A stretch of 64,000 bases of DNA from Pseudocolwellia sp. AS88. GTDB lineage: Bacteria > Pseudomonadota > Gammaproteobacteria > Enterobacterales > Alteromonadaceae. This document shows positions 54,576 through 64,000 of this stretch, piece after piece (within the stretch, counting starts at the first letter, position 1; every line of letters begins with the position of its first letter). The stretch lies in NCBI RefSeq assembly GCF_030551755.1, contig NZ_JAUPEC010000020.1:1-64000 (forward strand). Reading direction: 5' to 3'. The notes beneath the pieces were generated by a model. That model saw only the letters and a program-made list of their open reading frames with translations. It had not been told where the DNA came from and ran no database searches. The translations under genes and the position numbers were made by a program.

Positions 54576-54629
54576 CAATTGAGCTAAATTACGCATTTTA
54601 AGATTTGTTTATTTCAAAGGTTAAGTATT

Positions 54630-55571
54630 ATGCCAATTAAAATTCCTGATAAATTACCTGCCTTATCTGTTTTGAATAACGAGAATATTTTTGTTATGTC
54701 TGAGCATCGTGCAGCCAGTCAAGAAATTCGTCCTATGCAAGTGGCGATACTTAATTTAATGCCGAATAAAATTGAGACAGAAATACAAATTTTAAGAATG
54801 CTATCGAATACACCACTGCAAATTAATCTTGAGTTTGTACGTATTCATGCAAACGAATCTAAAAATACGCCTAAAGAACATTTAGAAAACTTCTATTGTT
54901 TGTTTGATGATATTAAACATAAACAATACGATGGTTTAATTGTTACTGGAGCTCCATTAGCATTAATGGATTATGACCAAGTTACTTTTTGGGACAAAAT
55001 TTGCGAAGTGTTTGATTGGGCAGAAGATAATGTAACTTCAACCATGTTTTCATGTTGGGGGGCACATGCAGCTTTGTTTTATCACTATGGTTTGCAAAGA
55101 CATTTAAGAAAAGAAAAGCTCTCAGGTGTTTTTAGTCATAAACCAACAGATATTAAAGAGTCGTTAACACGAGGTTTTGAAGATTTATTTAATGTTCCTC
55201 ATTCTCGTTACGGCTATATAGACAGAGAAGATTATTTATCTATACCTTCTCTTAAAATTATAGCTGAATCTGATGAAGCCGGTGTTTATGTCGCTGCAAG
55301 TAAAAATAAAAAGCAGGTGTATTTAACTGGGCATCCAGAATACGATGCTGAAACATTACATGAAGAATTTTTACGTGATATAAAAGCTGGTGGAATACCT
55401 GCAATACCTAAAAATTATTATCCTGATGACGACCCTGAAAAACAAGTAAGCAGCAATTGGCGTAGCCATGGTAGTTTATTGTTTACTAACTGGCTTAATT
55501 ATTACGTATATCAGATAACTCCGTATAAATTAGACGCCAATAATATTAAAGCTATAAACCCTAATGATTAA
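54630..55571 (+). CDS. metA: Homoserine O-succinyltransferase
   Basis: 313 residues. Start MPIKIPDKLPALSVLNNENIFVM and the catalytic site FSCWGAHAALFYHYGL (Cys) with later LTGHPEYDAETLHEEF (His and Glu) match MetA. First enzyme of methionine synthesis, activating homoserine with an acyl-CoA. Its promoter carries tandem MetJ boxes. MetH follows after 111 bp. Confidence 0.95.
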   Translation: MPIKIPDKLPALSVLNNENIFVMSEHRAASQEIRPMQVAILNLMPNKIETEIQILRMLSNTPLQINLEFVRIHANESKNTPKEHLENFYCLFDDIKHKQYDGLIVTGAPLALMDYDQVTFWDKICEVFDWAEDNVTSTMFSCWGAHAALFYHYGLQRHLRKEKLSGVFSHKPTDIKESLTRGFEDLFNVPHSRYGYIDREDYLSIPSLKIIAESDEAGVYVAASKNKKQVYLTGHPEYDAETLHEEFLRDIKAGGIPAIPKNYYPDDDPEKQVSSNWRSHGSLLFTNWLNYYVYQITPYKLDANNIKAINPND

Positions 55572-55682
55572 ATAAAACTAAATATTTATTTAATACAATA
55601 GATTGACAGCTTTCTCGCTAACTAAGGTTAGTTAAGAAGTTAAGCAATCTCTAATAATTTTAAAGACCTTTTATCGGAAAAT

Positions 55683-58600
55683 ATGATGCAAAAGTCAGCT
55701 AGTTTTGAAATATTTGAACAACAACTTCGTAAAAACATCTTAATACTTGATGGTGCTATGGGCACTATGATCCAAGCTTACAAGTTTGAAGAGCAAGATT
55801 ATCGAGGTGAGCGTTTTTCCGATTGGCATACCGATGTAAAGGGTAATAATGATATGTTGGTGCTCACGCAGCCCGACATTATTAAAGCAATCCACAGCGA
55901 ATATTTAGAATCTGGCGCAGATATACTTGAAACGAATACTTTCAATGCTACCACTATCGCAATGGCTGATTACGATATGGAAGATTACAGCGCTGAAATT
56001 AATTTAGTTGCTGCACAAATTGCTCGCCAAGCTGCCGATGAATTTACCGCTAAAAATCCAGATAAACCACGTTTTGTTGCCGGTGTTTTAGGTCCAACAA
56101 ACCGAACTTGTTCAATATCTCCAGACGTAAACGATCCCGCTTTTCGTAATGTTACTTTTGATGAATTAAAAGATGCTTACATCGAATCTACAAAAGCACT
56201 TATTGAAGGTGGATCAGACCTTATATTGATCGAAACAATATTCGATACCTTAAACGCAAAAGCTGCAATATTTGCCGTAGAATGTGTATTTGAAGAATTA
56301 GATGTACGCTTACCGGTAATGATCTCAGGAACAATAACTGATGCATCAGGTCGTACATTATCAGGTCAAACTACCGAAGCTTTTTATAATTCATTACGCC
56401 ACGCTAAACCTATTTCTTTTGGTTTGAACTGTGCTTTAGGTCCTGTTGAATTACGTGAATATGTTCAAGAGTTAAGTCGTATATCAGATACTGCTATTTC
56501 AGCACATCCAAACGCCGGATTACCTAATGCTTTTGGTGAGTATGACTTTACCGTAGAAGACATGAACACCCATGTAACAGAATGGGCTGAAGCTGGCTTC
56601 TTAAATATTATTGGTGGTTGTTGTGGAACAACGCCTGATCATATTAAAGGCATGGCTGACTCTGTCGCAGGTAAAACTCCACGCGAAATAAAACCACGCG
56701 AAATAGCATGTCGTTTATCTGGTTTAGAAGCACTAACAATAAACGCTGATAGTTTGTTTGTTAACGTAGGTGAGCGAACAAATGTTACAGGTTCTGCAGT
56801 ATTTAAACGTTTAATTACTGAAGAGAAATTTGATGAAGCCATCGCCGTTGCTTTACAACAAGTAGAAAACGGTGCGCAGATTATTGATATCAACATGGAT
56901 GAAGGCATGTTGGATTCGAAAGCTGCAATGATACGCTTCTTGAATTTAATCGCAGGTGAACCTGATATCGCTAAAGTGCCAATTATGATTGATTCGTCTA
57001 AATGGGATATTTTAGAGGAAGGTTTAAAGTGTATTCAGGGTAAAGGTATTGTTAATTCTATCAGCATGAAAGAGGGCGAAGATATCTTCCGTCATCAAGC
57101 TGAATTATTACGTCGTTACGGTGCTGCTGTTATTGTTATGGCATTTGACGAAGTAGGTCAAGCCGATACTCGAGAGCGTAAATTCGAAATATGTGAACGT
57201 GCTTATCGCATTTTAGTTGATGAAATTGGTTTCCCACCAGAAGACATTATTTTTGATCCAAATATCTTTGCTGTTGCTACCGGTATTGATGAACATAATA
57301 ATTACGCTGTCGATTTTATTGAAGCTGTAAAAGATATTAAAGACAACTTGCCACATGCCATGATTTCAGGTGGTGTATCAAACGTTTCTTTCTCATTCCG
57401 TGGTAATAACGCAGTTCGTGAAGCTATTCATGCTGTGTTTTTATATCACGCCATTAAAAATGGTATGGACATGGGGATTGTAAACGCCGGTCAGTTATCT
57501 ATTTATTCAGATATACCAAAAGATTTATTAAAAGCTGTTGAAGATGTTATTCAAAACACAGATCAAGGGGCTACAGAGCGCTTACTTGATGTGGCTGAAG
57601 AATATCGAGGCCAAGGCGCTAAAGCCAATAATAAAGCAGATTTAAGCTGGCGAGAACTTCCAATTAACAAACGTTTAGAGTACTCGTTAGTAAAAGGTAT
57701 AAACGAATTTATTTTAGAAGACACAGAAGCTGCACGCCTAATTGCTGTGCGTCCTCTTGATGTTATTGAAGGTCCATTAATGGACGGTATGAATGTTGTT
57801 GGTGACTTATTTGGTGCTGGCGAAATGTTTTTACCACAAGTTGTTAAGTCAGCTCGTGTAATGAAGCAAGCGGTTGCTCACTTAAATCCATTTATTGAGG
57901 CTGAAAAAACTGAAGCTAGCTCTAACGGCAAAATATTACTAGCCACAGTTAAAGGCGATGTTCACGATATTGGTAAGAATATTGTTGGCGTTGTTCTGCA
58001 ATGTAATAATTACGACATTATTGATTTAGGTGTAATGGTTTCATCAGAAGAAATTCTTCGAGTAGCAAAAGAAGAGAAATGTGACATTATTGGGCTTTCA
58101 GGTTTGATCACGCCTTCACTTGATGAAATGGTACATGTTGCCAAAGAAATGAAGCGACTTGATTACCACTTACCTTTACTAATAGGTGGAGCGACCACTT
58201 CTAAAGCCCATACTGCTGTTAAAATTGAACCGCAATACGAACATCCCGTTGTTTATGTATCTAATGCATCTCGCTCTGTGTCTGTAGTAAGTGCATTGTT
58301 ATCTGATGAACTTCGTCCAGCATTTATGGAACGTCAAGATGAAGAATATGCAAGAGTAAGAGAGCGCCATTATAAAAAAGGTCCTCGTTCTACATTAGTT
58401 TCTTTGGAAGATGCACGTAAAAATGCTGTACCAATTAGTTTTGAAAACTATACACCAACGGTTCCTGAAAAATTAGGTGTAACAGTACTTGATGATATCG
58501 ATTTATCAGTAGTTAGAAATTACATCGATTGGACACCATTTTTCATGACATGGCAACTATCGGGTAAATATCCGTTAATACTGCGCCATGAAGTGGTGGG

Positions 58601-59378
58601 TGAAGAAGCAACAAAACTCTTTAACGATGCTAATGAATTACTTGATGATGTTATTAATAACGGTAAGTTAAAAGGTAAAGCTGTATTTGGTTTATTCCCT
58701 GCACACCGTGAGAATGATGATTTAGTGTTATTTACAGATGATACGAGAACAACCAAACTCGAACGTTTTCATCAACTGCGACAACAAAGTAAGAAACCAG
58801 CAGGACAGTATAATCGCTGTTTATCTGATTACGTTGCTGATGAAGCATCAGGCGTTAAAGATTATGTTGGAGCATTTGCTGTGTCAGCCGGCTTTGGTGT
58901 TGAAGAAATTGTAAAAGCTTTTGATGCGAACCATGATGACTACAACAGTATTATGGCCAAAGCGATCGCTGATAGATTAGCTGAAGCTACAGCCGAATAT
59001 TTACATGAAAAAATTCGTAAAGAATATTGGGGTTACGTTAAAGACGAAAACTTAGAAAATGACGATTTAATTCGTGAAAAGTACCAAGGAATACGTCCAG
59101 CTCCAGGATATCCTGCATGTCCAGAACATACAGAGAAAGGTTTGATTTGGAAGATTCTTGATGTTGAAAAGAACATAGGTATGGAATTAACCTCAAGTTA
59201 CGCTATGTGGCCTGGTGCAGCTGTAAGTGGATTCTATTTTGCACACCCTGATGCGAAGTATTTTGCCGTAGCTAAATTAGCGAAAGACCAAGTTGAAGAT
59301 TACGCAATAAGAAAAGACATGACTATGCCGCAAGTAGAACGTTGGTTGTCGGCTAACTTAGATTACGAACCAGAGTAA
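55683..59378 (+). CDS. metH: Cobalamin-dependent methionine synthase
   Basis: 1231 residues, complete. Homocysteine domain with zinc Cys (NCALGP and [10 protein letters not shown]), pterin domain ([21 protein letters not shown]), cobalamin domain with DVHDIGKN giving the His ligand and [12 protein letters not shown], and the activation domain ([15 protein letters not shown]). It transfers methyl from methyl-tetrahydrofolate to homocysteine. A TTGACA -35 at 55603 and a short hairpin AACTAAGGTTAGTT lie before it; no MetJ box was seen here. Confidence 0.97.
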   Translation: MMQKSASFEIFEQQLRKNILILDGAMGTMIQAYKFEEQDYRGERFSDWHTDVKGNNDMLVLTQPDIIKAIHSEYLESGADILETNTFNATTIAMADYDMEDYSAEINLVAAQIARQAADEFTAKNPDKPRFVAGVLGPTNRTCSISPDVNDPAFRNVTFDELKDAYIESTKALIEGGSDLILIETIFDTLNAKAAIFAVECVFEELDVRLPVMISGTITDASGRTLSGQTTEAFYNSLRHAKPISFGLNCALGPVELREYVQELSRISDTAISAHPNAGLPNAFGEYDFTVEDMNTHVTEWAEAGFLNIIGGCCGTTPDHIKGMADSVAGKTPREIKPREIACRLSGLEALTINADSLFVNVGERTNVTGSAVFKRLITEEKFDEAIAVALQQVENGAQIIDINMDEGMLDSKAAMIRFLNLIAGEPDIAKVPIMIDSSKWDILEEGLKCIQGKGIVNSISMKEGEDIFRHQAELLRRYGAAVIVMAFDEVGQADTRERKFEICERAYRILVDEIGFPPEDIIFDPNIFAVATGIDEHNNYAVDFIEAVKDIKDNLPHAMISGGVSNVSFSFRGNNAVREAIHAVFLYHAIKNGMDMGIVNAGQLSIYSDIPKDLLKAVEDVIQNTDQGATERLLDVAEEYRGQGAKANNKADLSWRELPINKRLEYSLVKGINEFILEDTEAARLIAVRPLDVIEGPLMDGMNVVGDLFGAGEMFLPQVVKSARVMKQAVAHLNPFIEAEKTEASSNGKILLATVKGDVHDIGKNIVGVVLQCNNYDIIDLGVMVSSEEILRVAKEEKCDIIGLSGLITPSLDEMVHVAKEMKRLDYHLPLLIGGATTSKAHTAVKIEPQYEHPVVYVSNASRSVSVVSALLSDELRPAFMERQDEEYARVRERHYKKGPRSTLVSLEDARKNAVPISFENYTPTVPEKLGVTVLDDIDLSVVRNYIDWTPFFMTWQLSGKYPLILRHEVVGEEATKLFNDANELLDDVINNGKLKGKAVFGLFPAHRENDDLVLFTDDTRTTKLERFHQLRQQSKKPAGQYNRCLSDYVADEASGVKDYVGAFAVSAGFGVEEIVKAFDANHDDYNSIMAKAIADRLAEATAEYLHEKIRKEYWGYVKDENLENDDLIREKYQGIRPAPGYPACPEHTEKGLIWKILDVEKNIGMELTSSYAMWPGAAVSGFYFAHPDAKYFAVAKLAKDQVEDYAIRKDMTMPQVERWLSANLDYEPE

Positions 59379-59397
59379 GATAAGAGATTTAAAATAC

Positions 59398-59426
59398 AAT
59401 AAAGGCTACTTAATGTAGCCTTTATT
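59398..59426. terminator. Bidirectional terminator between metH and radA
   Basis: AATAAAGGCTAC (59398-59409) / GTAGCCTTTATT (59415-59426), perfect 12 bp, 5-nt loop, then ATTT. It serves the convergent genes. Confidence 0.8.
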
Positions 59427-59468
59427 ATTTGTGGTAATACTTTTGGGTTGAATATGGGCTAATAATGT

Positions 59469-60848
59469 TTATTTTATTACCGTTAACAATTCATGAATAG
59501 TTTTTACAGGGGTGATTGTCGCGCCCAAACCTTCCATCGATTTATGGTAATTACGAAAAGGAATTATTATTTGTGTAAAGCCATGCTGAGCAGCTTCTTT
59601 CACGCGCGGCACACCACTATCAATAGGGCGTACATCGCCATTCAAACTCAATTCACCCATAATACATGTGCTTCGTGGTATAACAAAGTCATTCAAACTG
59701 CTAAGTAATGCTGTAACCAAAGCTAGATCAATACAAGTCTCAAGTTCGTCAATTTTTAAACCGCCAACAATATTGAAAAATGTGTCGTGAAATATTTTTG
59801 TTTTGGTATGTTTACGTAATATGCCCGTTAACATTTTTATACGATTCATATTTAAACCTACACAAACACGCTGAGGAAACTCGGCTTCTGTTTCTGTGGT
59901 TAAGCATTGTATTTCTAACAATATATTGCGATTACCTTTTCGAATACAGGTGATTGCTGAGCCGGGAGATTCAGTGGTTGAACCTGAAAGAAATATTTCG
60001 CTTGGGTTATCGACACTAAGCATGCCTTTTTCACACATTTTAAAAATACCAACGGTATCAATATCGCCAAAGCGGTTCTTGTTGGCTCTTAAGGTACGTA
60101 TTTGGCCGTCATTCGTATCAATATGTAATAAAGCATCAACAATATGAACTAAGGTTTGTGGGCCTGCTATTTCGTTGTTTTTGTTTACATGAGCAATAAG
60201 GAACATCGTCACATTATTTTGCTTACAATATTGAGTTAACAACTGCGCGGCACTTTTTACTTGTGAAGGTGAACCTGGGCTTCCATTAGCATTTTCGGTA
60301 ACGACGGCTTGAATAGAATCAATAACAGCAAATTTGATTTTGTTTGCATCTAGTTCTTCAATAATAGCTTCAACACTGGTTTCAGAAAGCAAATATAGAG
60401 AATCTTCGTTATAACTTAGCTTTAAGCGTTGAACACGGTTTTTGAATTGAGAAAGTGATTCTTCAGCGGTACAGTATAAAGATGCAGTAGTTTTAGACAT
60501 ACGAGCAACAAGATCTGAAAGTAACGTTGTTTTACCTGCACCAGGGTCTCCTGAAATAATATTAACTGAGCCTGTAGTTACTCCACCACAGAGAACTCGA
60601 TCAAGTTCACCTATACCCGTGAGATGTTTTTCTGCTTCAGTTGACTCTATCTCGTTGATCTTTTTAGAGCCACCACCAACGCCACCAGCATAACCGCCAA
60701 TATTACCTGTTGATTTTTTAGCACTTGCTGCTGAAACTTTCATTTCAGTTATTGTATTCCAAGCACCGCATTTACATTGACCTTGCCAGCGAGAATGATT
60801 CATTCCACAATCGGTACAAACAAATTCGATTTTTGATGGCTTTGCCAT
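59469..60848 (-). CDS. radA: DNA repair protein RadA
   Basis: 459 residues. N-terminal zinc ribbon CTDCGMNHSRWQGQCKCGAW, RecA-like ATPase with Walker A GDPGAGKTT, KNRFGD motif (KNRFGDIDTVG), and the C-terminal Lon-like domain. It acts in branch migration of recombination intermediates. Diverges from the PilZ gene; radA and serB sit on either side of PilZ as in other gammaproteobacteria. Confidence 0.95.
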   Translation of the reverse strand: MAKPSKIEFVCTDCGMNHSRWQGQCKCGAWNTITEMKVSAASAKKSTGNIGGYAGGVGGGSKKINEIESTEAEKHLTGIGELDRVLCGGVTTGSVNIISGDPGAGKTTLLSDLVARMSKTTASLYCTAEESLSQFKNRVQRLKLSYNEDSLYLLSETSVEAIIEELDANKIKFAVIDSIQAVVTENANGSPGSPSQVKSAAQLLTQYCKQNNVTMFLIAHVNKNNEIAGPQTLVHIVDALLHIDTNDGQIRTLRANKNRFGDIDTVGIFKMCEKGMLSVDNPSEIFLSGSTTESPGSAITCIRKGNRNILLEIQCLTTETEAEFPQRVCVGLNMNRIKMLTGILRKHTKTKIFHDTFFNIVGGLKIDELETCIDLALVTALLSSLNDFVIPRSTCIMGELSLNGDVRPIDSGVPRVKEAAQHGFTQIIIPFRNYHKSMEGLGATITPVKTIHELLTVIK

Positions 60849-61204
60849 ATTACTTTACCTATTTATTACTACATTGAATGGTTGGTTTTTTAAATTGACT
60901 TATAGCAAACGCTTAAACAAAAACATTCGATATAATCTAAGCAATTTCTGTTATGCAATACAAAGCACAAGATATGTTGTCAACTTTCTGACCTTCTCGT
61001 AAGTTACCTTTTATATCGCTTAAGGTTATTTACTTGTATGCAGGATAAAACATACACATAGCAAGTAAGTTGGTTTTTAGATTTATCCAAGGCATGGAAA
61101 TTGCTATGTTTTATTTATTGATCCGTGCTATAAAATTGCATGAGTATTTTGTATATAACTTATATACCGAATTGTTACTGCTTTTTAACTGATATACAAA
61201 CTCA
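60849..61204. other. Intergenic region between radA and PilZ genes
   Basis: 356 bp with divergent promoters presumably. No ORF and no clear operator or terminator was seen. Confidence 0.5.
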
Positions 61205-63658
61205 ATGACTAATAATTTTACCAAGTATAAAAAAATAATAGATTACTTTCGTGGAGAAGTAGCCAGTAAAGACTTTGAAACTAAGTTTGCGGCCAAATCT
61301 GCTCATATCCCGAAGACTGAACGTTTCCTTTTAAAAATGGAGATTAAACGTTTAGCAGCCCCTTGTTCACGTTTAGTTGATTTGCGTGGTCTAGTTGATG
61401 GTGAATGTAAGCCATTTCAACATGAAGAACGTACACACTTTTTAGATGATGTTGCCATTAAGGTATTTAACGAAAATATTAATTTATATGGTATTTATAC
61501 GTTAGGTGTATATGAAGCCATAACAAATACAGAAAACAACTTTAGGGTAATATATCAAAAAGAAAAAGCAGGTATAAAAGTTACTCAAGAGACTAAACCT
61601 AAAGTACAACAAGTTTTAGAAAAATCACAATACCCAGCAAAGCTTTATAAATTTAGTGAATATTATAACCGTTCAGAAGAGCGCATGAATTTTTCCATTG
61701 CTATATTGGTGACGAGTGAAGAAGGTAAGATTGAATGTCATAGTTCTGATATCAGTATAAATGGCTGCAGATTTAGATTACCGAGCACGACAAAAATACA
61801 GATGGGACAAATCATTTCAATTCGCTTTTTGGGATTGGAAGAAGAGTTTGAATTTGGTTCATCAGATATCTTTAATTACGAAGTTAGGAATGTCCAACTT
61901 GTTGATACTATGCAACTAGTTGGCGTGAAGAGAGTTTATCATGATGACAATGTGAAAGATGGTTTTAAACCCTTTCTAACAGGCTTTATCCAAGGCAATA
62001 AAAGACGCTATAAGATTAACTTAGATAATACCATCTCTGCTTTGTTGACCAGAAATTTTGAACAATATGTATTACCTAAATCTAATGAATTACCTGTTTT
62101 TCTCTCTGGTCAGGATGAAAAGTTACGTCCTAAATATGCTTTAACATGTTTGAATAATCATAAAATATTTGAGTACTGGCAAGATGAAAATAAACATTCA
62201 ACACTGCACTTTCTTATAACCCCAGACAGAATTAAGCGTTTAAAAAAGCTGTTTGTGCTAGGTAAAGCATTAGTGGTTTATAGTTTTATTCATCATAGCC
62301 AAGGTAAGTCTTATTTTTATAGTGCAGATGAAGAACAGCTTAAGGGTGACGAAGGTTTTATGGCGGAGTTTCTTGGTTTTGCTGCTAACAAGTCGGACTT
62401 TGCAATAACTTCACTTACGATTTCTGATGTAAAAAAAGACAAGGTAAATTCGTTTTATACATTATCTGACTCCCTTAGTAAGAAGAATCAATATTTAAAT
62501 TTCCCCGTCAGTGAAGAAAATGTAGAAAAGATTAATGAGCTTTCTTATTTGGTTGTAGCAAATGATATTACTAACGAAAACTCAACCGCTATTTACCGAA
62601 CTTTTCCCGCTGATAATGTTAATGCTTCTAAAATAAAAGCTTTTGGTCATAAACGTATCAGTACTCCCTGTATTGTTGAAGAAATAGGGATAAATTATAA
62701 AAATCATAGACAAGAATCTCGATTCAAATTTAAGACTGATGTTGAAGTAACACATAAAGATTTGAGTTGGTCTGCACAGTCTCTTGATTTTTCAGCTTCG
62801 GGTTTAAAGTTAGAGTTTGAAGACGCTATTTCGTTAAATAAAGGTGATATTGTTTACTTATCGTTTACTAATTTACAGAAAATAACTTCTTCATTTGAAT
62901 TAAAGTCTCTGCCTTACATTATTGTTAGAATAAACGAAAAGAAAACGATTATTAATCTTAGAGTACAAATAGATAAGCATAAACACATAGGTAAAGCTTT
63001 TTTCAAAGCCTTGATTGAAAAGAACAAAGATAAGTTAACACTTGATGAATACGCTTCTATGGTTCAAGGTTTGGTTAAGCCGTTACGTAATATTTATAGC
63101 AGTAGTGTAAATATTCCTAATTTAATTATACAAACAAGCGGTAGCCGTTATAAATTTGAAGCCCTTGGTTGTGCCCAAGAGTACGGTAAGTTAATGCCTA
63201 CTATGCGCGAGTTAAGCGATAAAGTTGGGCATTATAATTTATATCCTATTTTAAGTAATTTAAGTATGACGAATGCTTTAATGCTTAATTTAAAGAAAAT
63301 GCATGCCACTGATCAGCCTATTACTGAAGTTTTATATGTAGCTATTAATTCTGACGCAGAAAATATTGAAGAGCGTGTAATTACTAAAGTGGCTTCAGAG
63401 CTAAATACCTTAAAATTACAGGATATGTTTATCAAAGGTGCTTTAAAAAGAGGGCATTTCTTATGCTTACAGCTAAAGCTTTCACGAACAAATGTCCCAG
63501 ATATGGATTATCTTAATCCAGAACTTAGTTATATTAGCTCTTATGCGATACATAGAGGTAAACAAGTAGAGCAGGAGATTTGGAGTGTTGCTGGTGTTGT
63601 TCAAGTGCTAGATATTACACAAGAAGCAATGACGAGAACTAGGTTAGGTTTAAATTAA
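61205..63658 (+). CDS. Large PilZ-domain protein
   Basis: 817 residues without TM segments. Two visible PilZ-like regions: residues about 155-200 (RMNFSIAIL ... DISINGCRF) and 500-535 (RQESRFKFKTDVEV ... DFSASGLKLEF). Each has the Arg and D-x-S-x-x-G parts of the c-di-GMP site. The rest is not recognised. It may link c-di-GMP to motility or surface behaviour. The start lacks a good SD (AACTCA before ATG). It converges with serB. Confidence 0.85.
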   Translation: MTNNFTKYKKIIDYFRGEVASKDFETKFAAKSAHIPKTERFLLKMEIKRLAAPCSRLVDLRGLVDGECKPFQHEERTHFLDDVAIKVFNENINLYGIYTLGVYEAITNTENNFRVIYQKEKAGIKVTQETKPKVQQVLEKSQYPAKLYKFSEYYNRSEERMNFSIAILVTSEEGKIECHSSDISINGCRFRLPSTTKIQMGQIISIRFLGLEEEFEFGSSDIFNYEVRNVQLVDTMQLVGVKRVYHDDNVKDGFKPFLTGFIQGNKRRYKINLDNTISALLTRNFEQYVLPKSNELPVFLSGQDEKLRPKYALTCLNNHKIFEYWQDENKHSTLHFLITPDRIKRLKKLFVLGKALVVYSFIHHSQGKSYFYSADEEQLKGDEGFMAEFLGFAANKSDFAITSLTISDVKKDKVNSFYTLSDSLSKKNQYLNFPVSEENVEKINELSYLVVANDITNENSTAIYRTFPADNVNASKIKAFGHKRISTPCIVEEIGINYKNHRQESRFKFKTDVEVTHKDLSWSAQSLDFSASGLKLEFEDAISLNKGDIVYLSFTNLQKITSSFELKSLPYIIVRINEKKTIINLRVQIDKHKHIGKAFFKALIEKNKDKLTLDEYASMVQGLVKPLRNIYSSSVNIPNLIIQTSGSRYKFEALGCAQEYGKLMPTMRELSDKVGHYNLYPILSNLSMTNALMLNLKKMHATDQPITEVLYVAINSDAENIEERVITKVASELNTLKLQDMFIKGALKRGHFLCLQLKLSRTNVPDMDYLNPELSYISSYAIHRGKQVEQEIWSVAGVVQVLDITQEAMTRTRLGLN

Positions 63659-63690
63659 AACGCGAGAAACCTATCAAGTAATCTCGCGTT
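63659..63690. terminator. Hairpin between PilZ gene and serB
   Basis: AACGCGAGA (63659-63667) / TCTCGCGTT (63682-63690), perfect 9 bp, 14-nt loop, with AT-rich flanks. Confidence 0.6.
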
Positions 63691-63725
63691 AAAAGAAAAT
63701 AAGTTAAGTCTTTACGAGAACTTAA

Positions 63726-64000
63726 TTATGCTAGCCAATGGATCATGCAATCTAAGCCTGAGGTATTGATTGCTGTATCTGCTTTAGCTTTTACAATTGA
63801 TTTTGCATGAAAAGCAACACCTAAATTGGCTGCTTCCATCATCACTAAGTCGTTAGCGCCATCACCCATAGCAACGGTTTGTTGGTGAGGAATGTTGTAT
63901 TCTTTACTCAATAACGTTAAACATTCAGCTTTAACATTTGCATCAACTACTTTACCTAATACTTTACCTGTTAGCTTTCCATCAACAATTTCTAATGTAT
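63726..64000 (-). CDS. serB: Phosphoserine phosphatase, C-terminal part (5' end outside window)
   Basis: The frame is open to the window edge; the ATG at 63911 is internal. The HAD motif IV is VAMGDGANDLVMMEAANLGVAFHAK, characteristic of SerB. It ends serine biosynthesis. The neighbourhood serB-PilZ-radA matches other gammaproteobacteria. Confidence 0.9.
   Translation of the reverse strand, partial: TLEIVDGKLTGKVLGKVVDANVKAECLTLLSKEYNIPHQQTVAMGDGANDLVMMEAANLGVAFHAKSIVKAKADTAINTSGLDCMIHWLA

Noticed and set aside
54524-54629. SAM riboswitch before metA
   Set aside because: Tandem MetJ boxes explain the region, and no riboswitch-like long stem structure was seen.

Overview
The window is about 64 kb of an AT-rich marine gammaproteobacterial chromosome, most likely an Alteromonadales member of the Colwelliaceae type (Colwellia or Thalassotalea). 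This rests on low GC, a full MetA/MetH pair with MetJ boxes, an E. coli-like recA promoter with LexA box, a serB-PilZ-radA neighbourhood and many GGDEF/EAL and TonB-receptor genes. No tRNA, rRNA, CRISPR array, transposase or integrase was seen. The first gene is cut by the left edge and the last (serB) by the right edge.

Region 1 (1-5.8 kb) is metal resistance: the end of a CzcB-like adaptor with a tandemly repeated His/Glu/Asp-rich segment, a CzcA/CusA-type RND pump, a CDF exporter and a small GDCCVxC protein. Region 2 (6-8.5 kb) is an SOS operon, umuD-umuC plus an SRAP (YedK/HMCES) protein, under a perfect LexA box. Region 3 (8.7-21 kb) looks accessory. It has a small orphan protein, a YgjP-like metallohydrolase, a four-gene operon around an SF2 helicase, an XRE regulator, and a three-gene operon: a 97-residue two-TM protein, a 2101-residue STAND NTPase and a 244-residue-frame helical protein. 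A second YgjP-like gene, inverted relative to the first and lacking its 3' end, closes the region.

Region 4 (21.4-31 kb) holds a SPOUT methyltransferase, a lone mlaC with a TetR gene and paired operators, and a catabolic cluster: VOC protein, PrpR-type sigma-54 activator with a coupled leader ORF, TonB receptor, family III CoA-transferase and HMG-CoA-lyase-like enzyme. Region 5 (31-46 kb) is mostly housekeeping and signalling: phosphoesterase, deformylase, MFS, aldehyde dehydrogenase with AraC regulator, YegD, a peroxiredoxin, a periplasmic sensor with histidine kinase and a REC-REC-PAS-GGDEF-EAL protein, then recA. Region 6 (46.5-54.4 kb) has an isochorismatase-type amidase with hydantoinase subunits hyuB and hyuA, a GPH symporter with a LacI-type operator and a secreted phytase-like protein. 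Region 7 (54.6-64 kb) has metA, metH, radA, a large PilZ protein and the 3' part of serB.

The two most interesting signals are: (a) the STAND operon, where the small membrane protein and the N-terminus of the giant NTPase share a 20-residue Gly/Asn-rich motif (14/20 identical, with 11 of those 14 residues written in different codons), which suggests a split NLR-like immune system joined by a prion-like or beta-docking motif; and (b) three GG-N10-GC sigma-54 promoters accompanied by near-identical TTCATATTGAAATGAA elements, which suggest that the PrpR-type activator at 24 kb also controls the hydantoinase operon 27 kb away.
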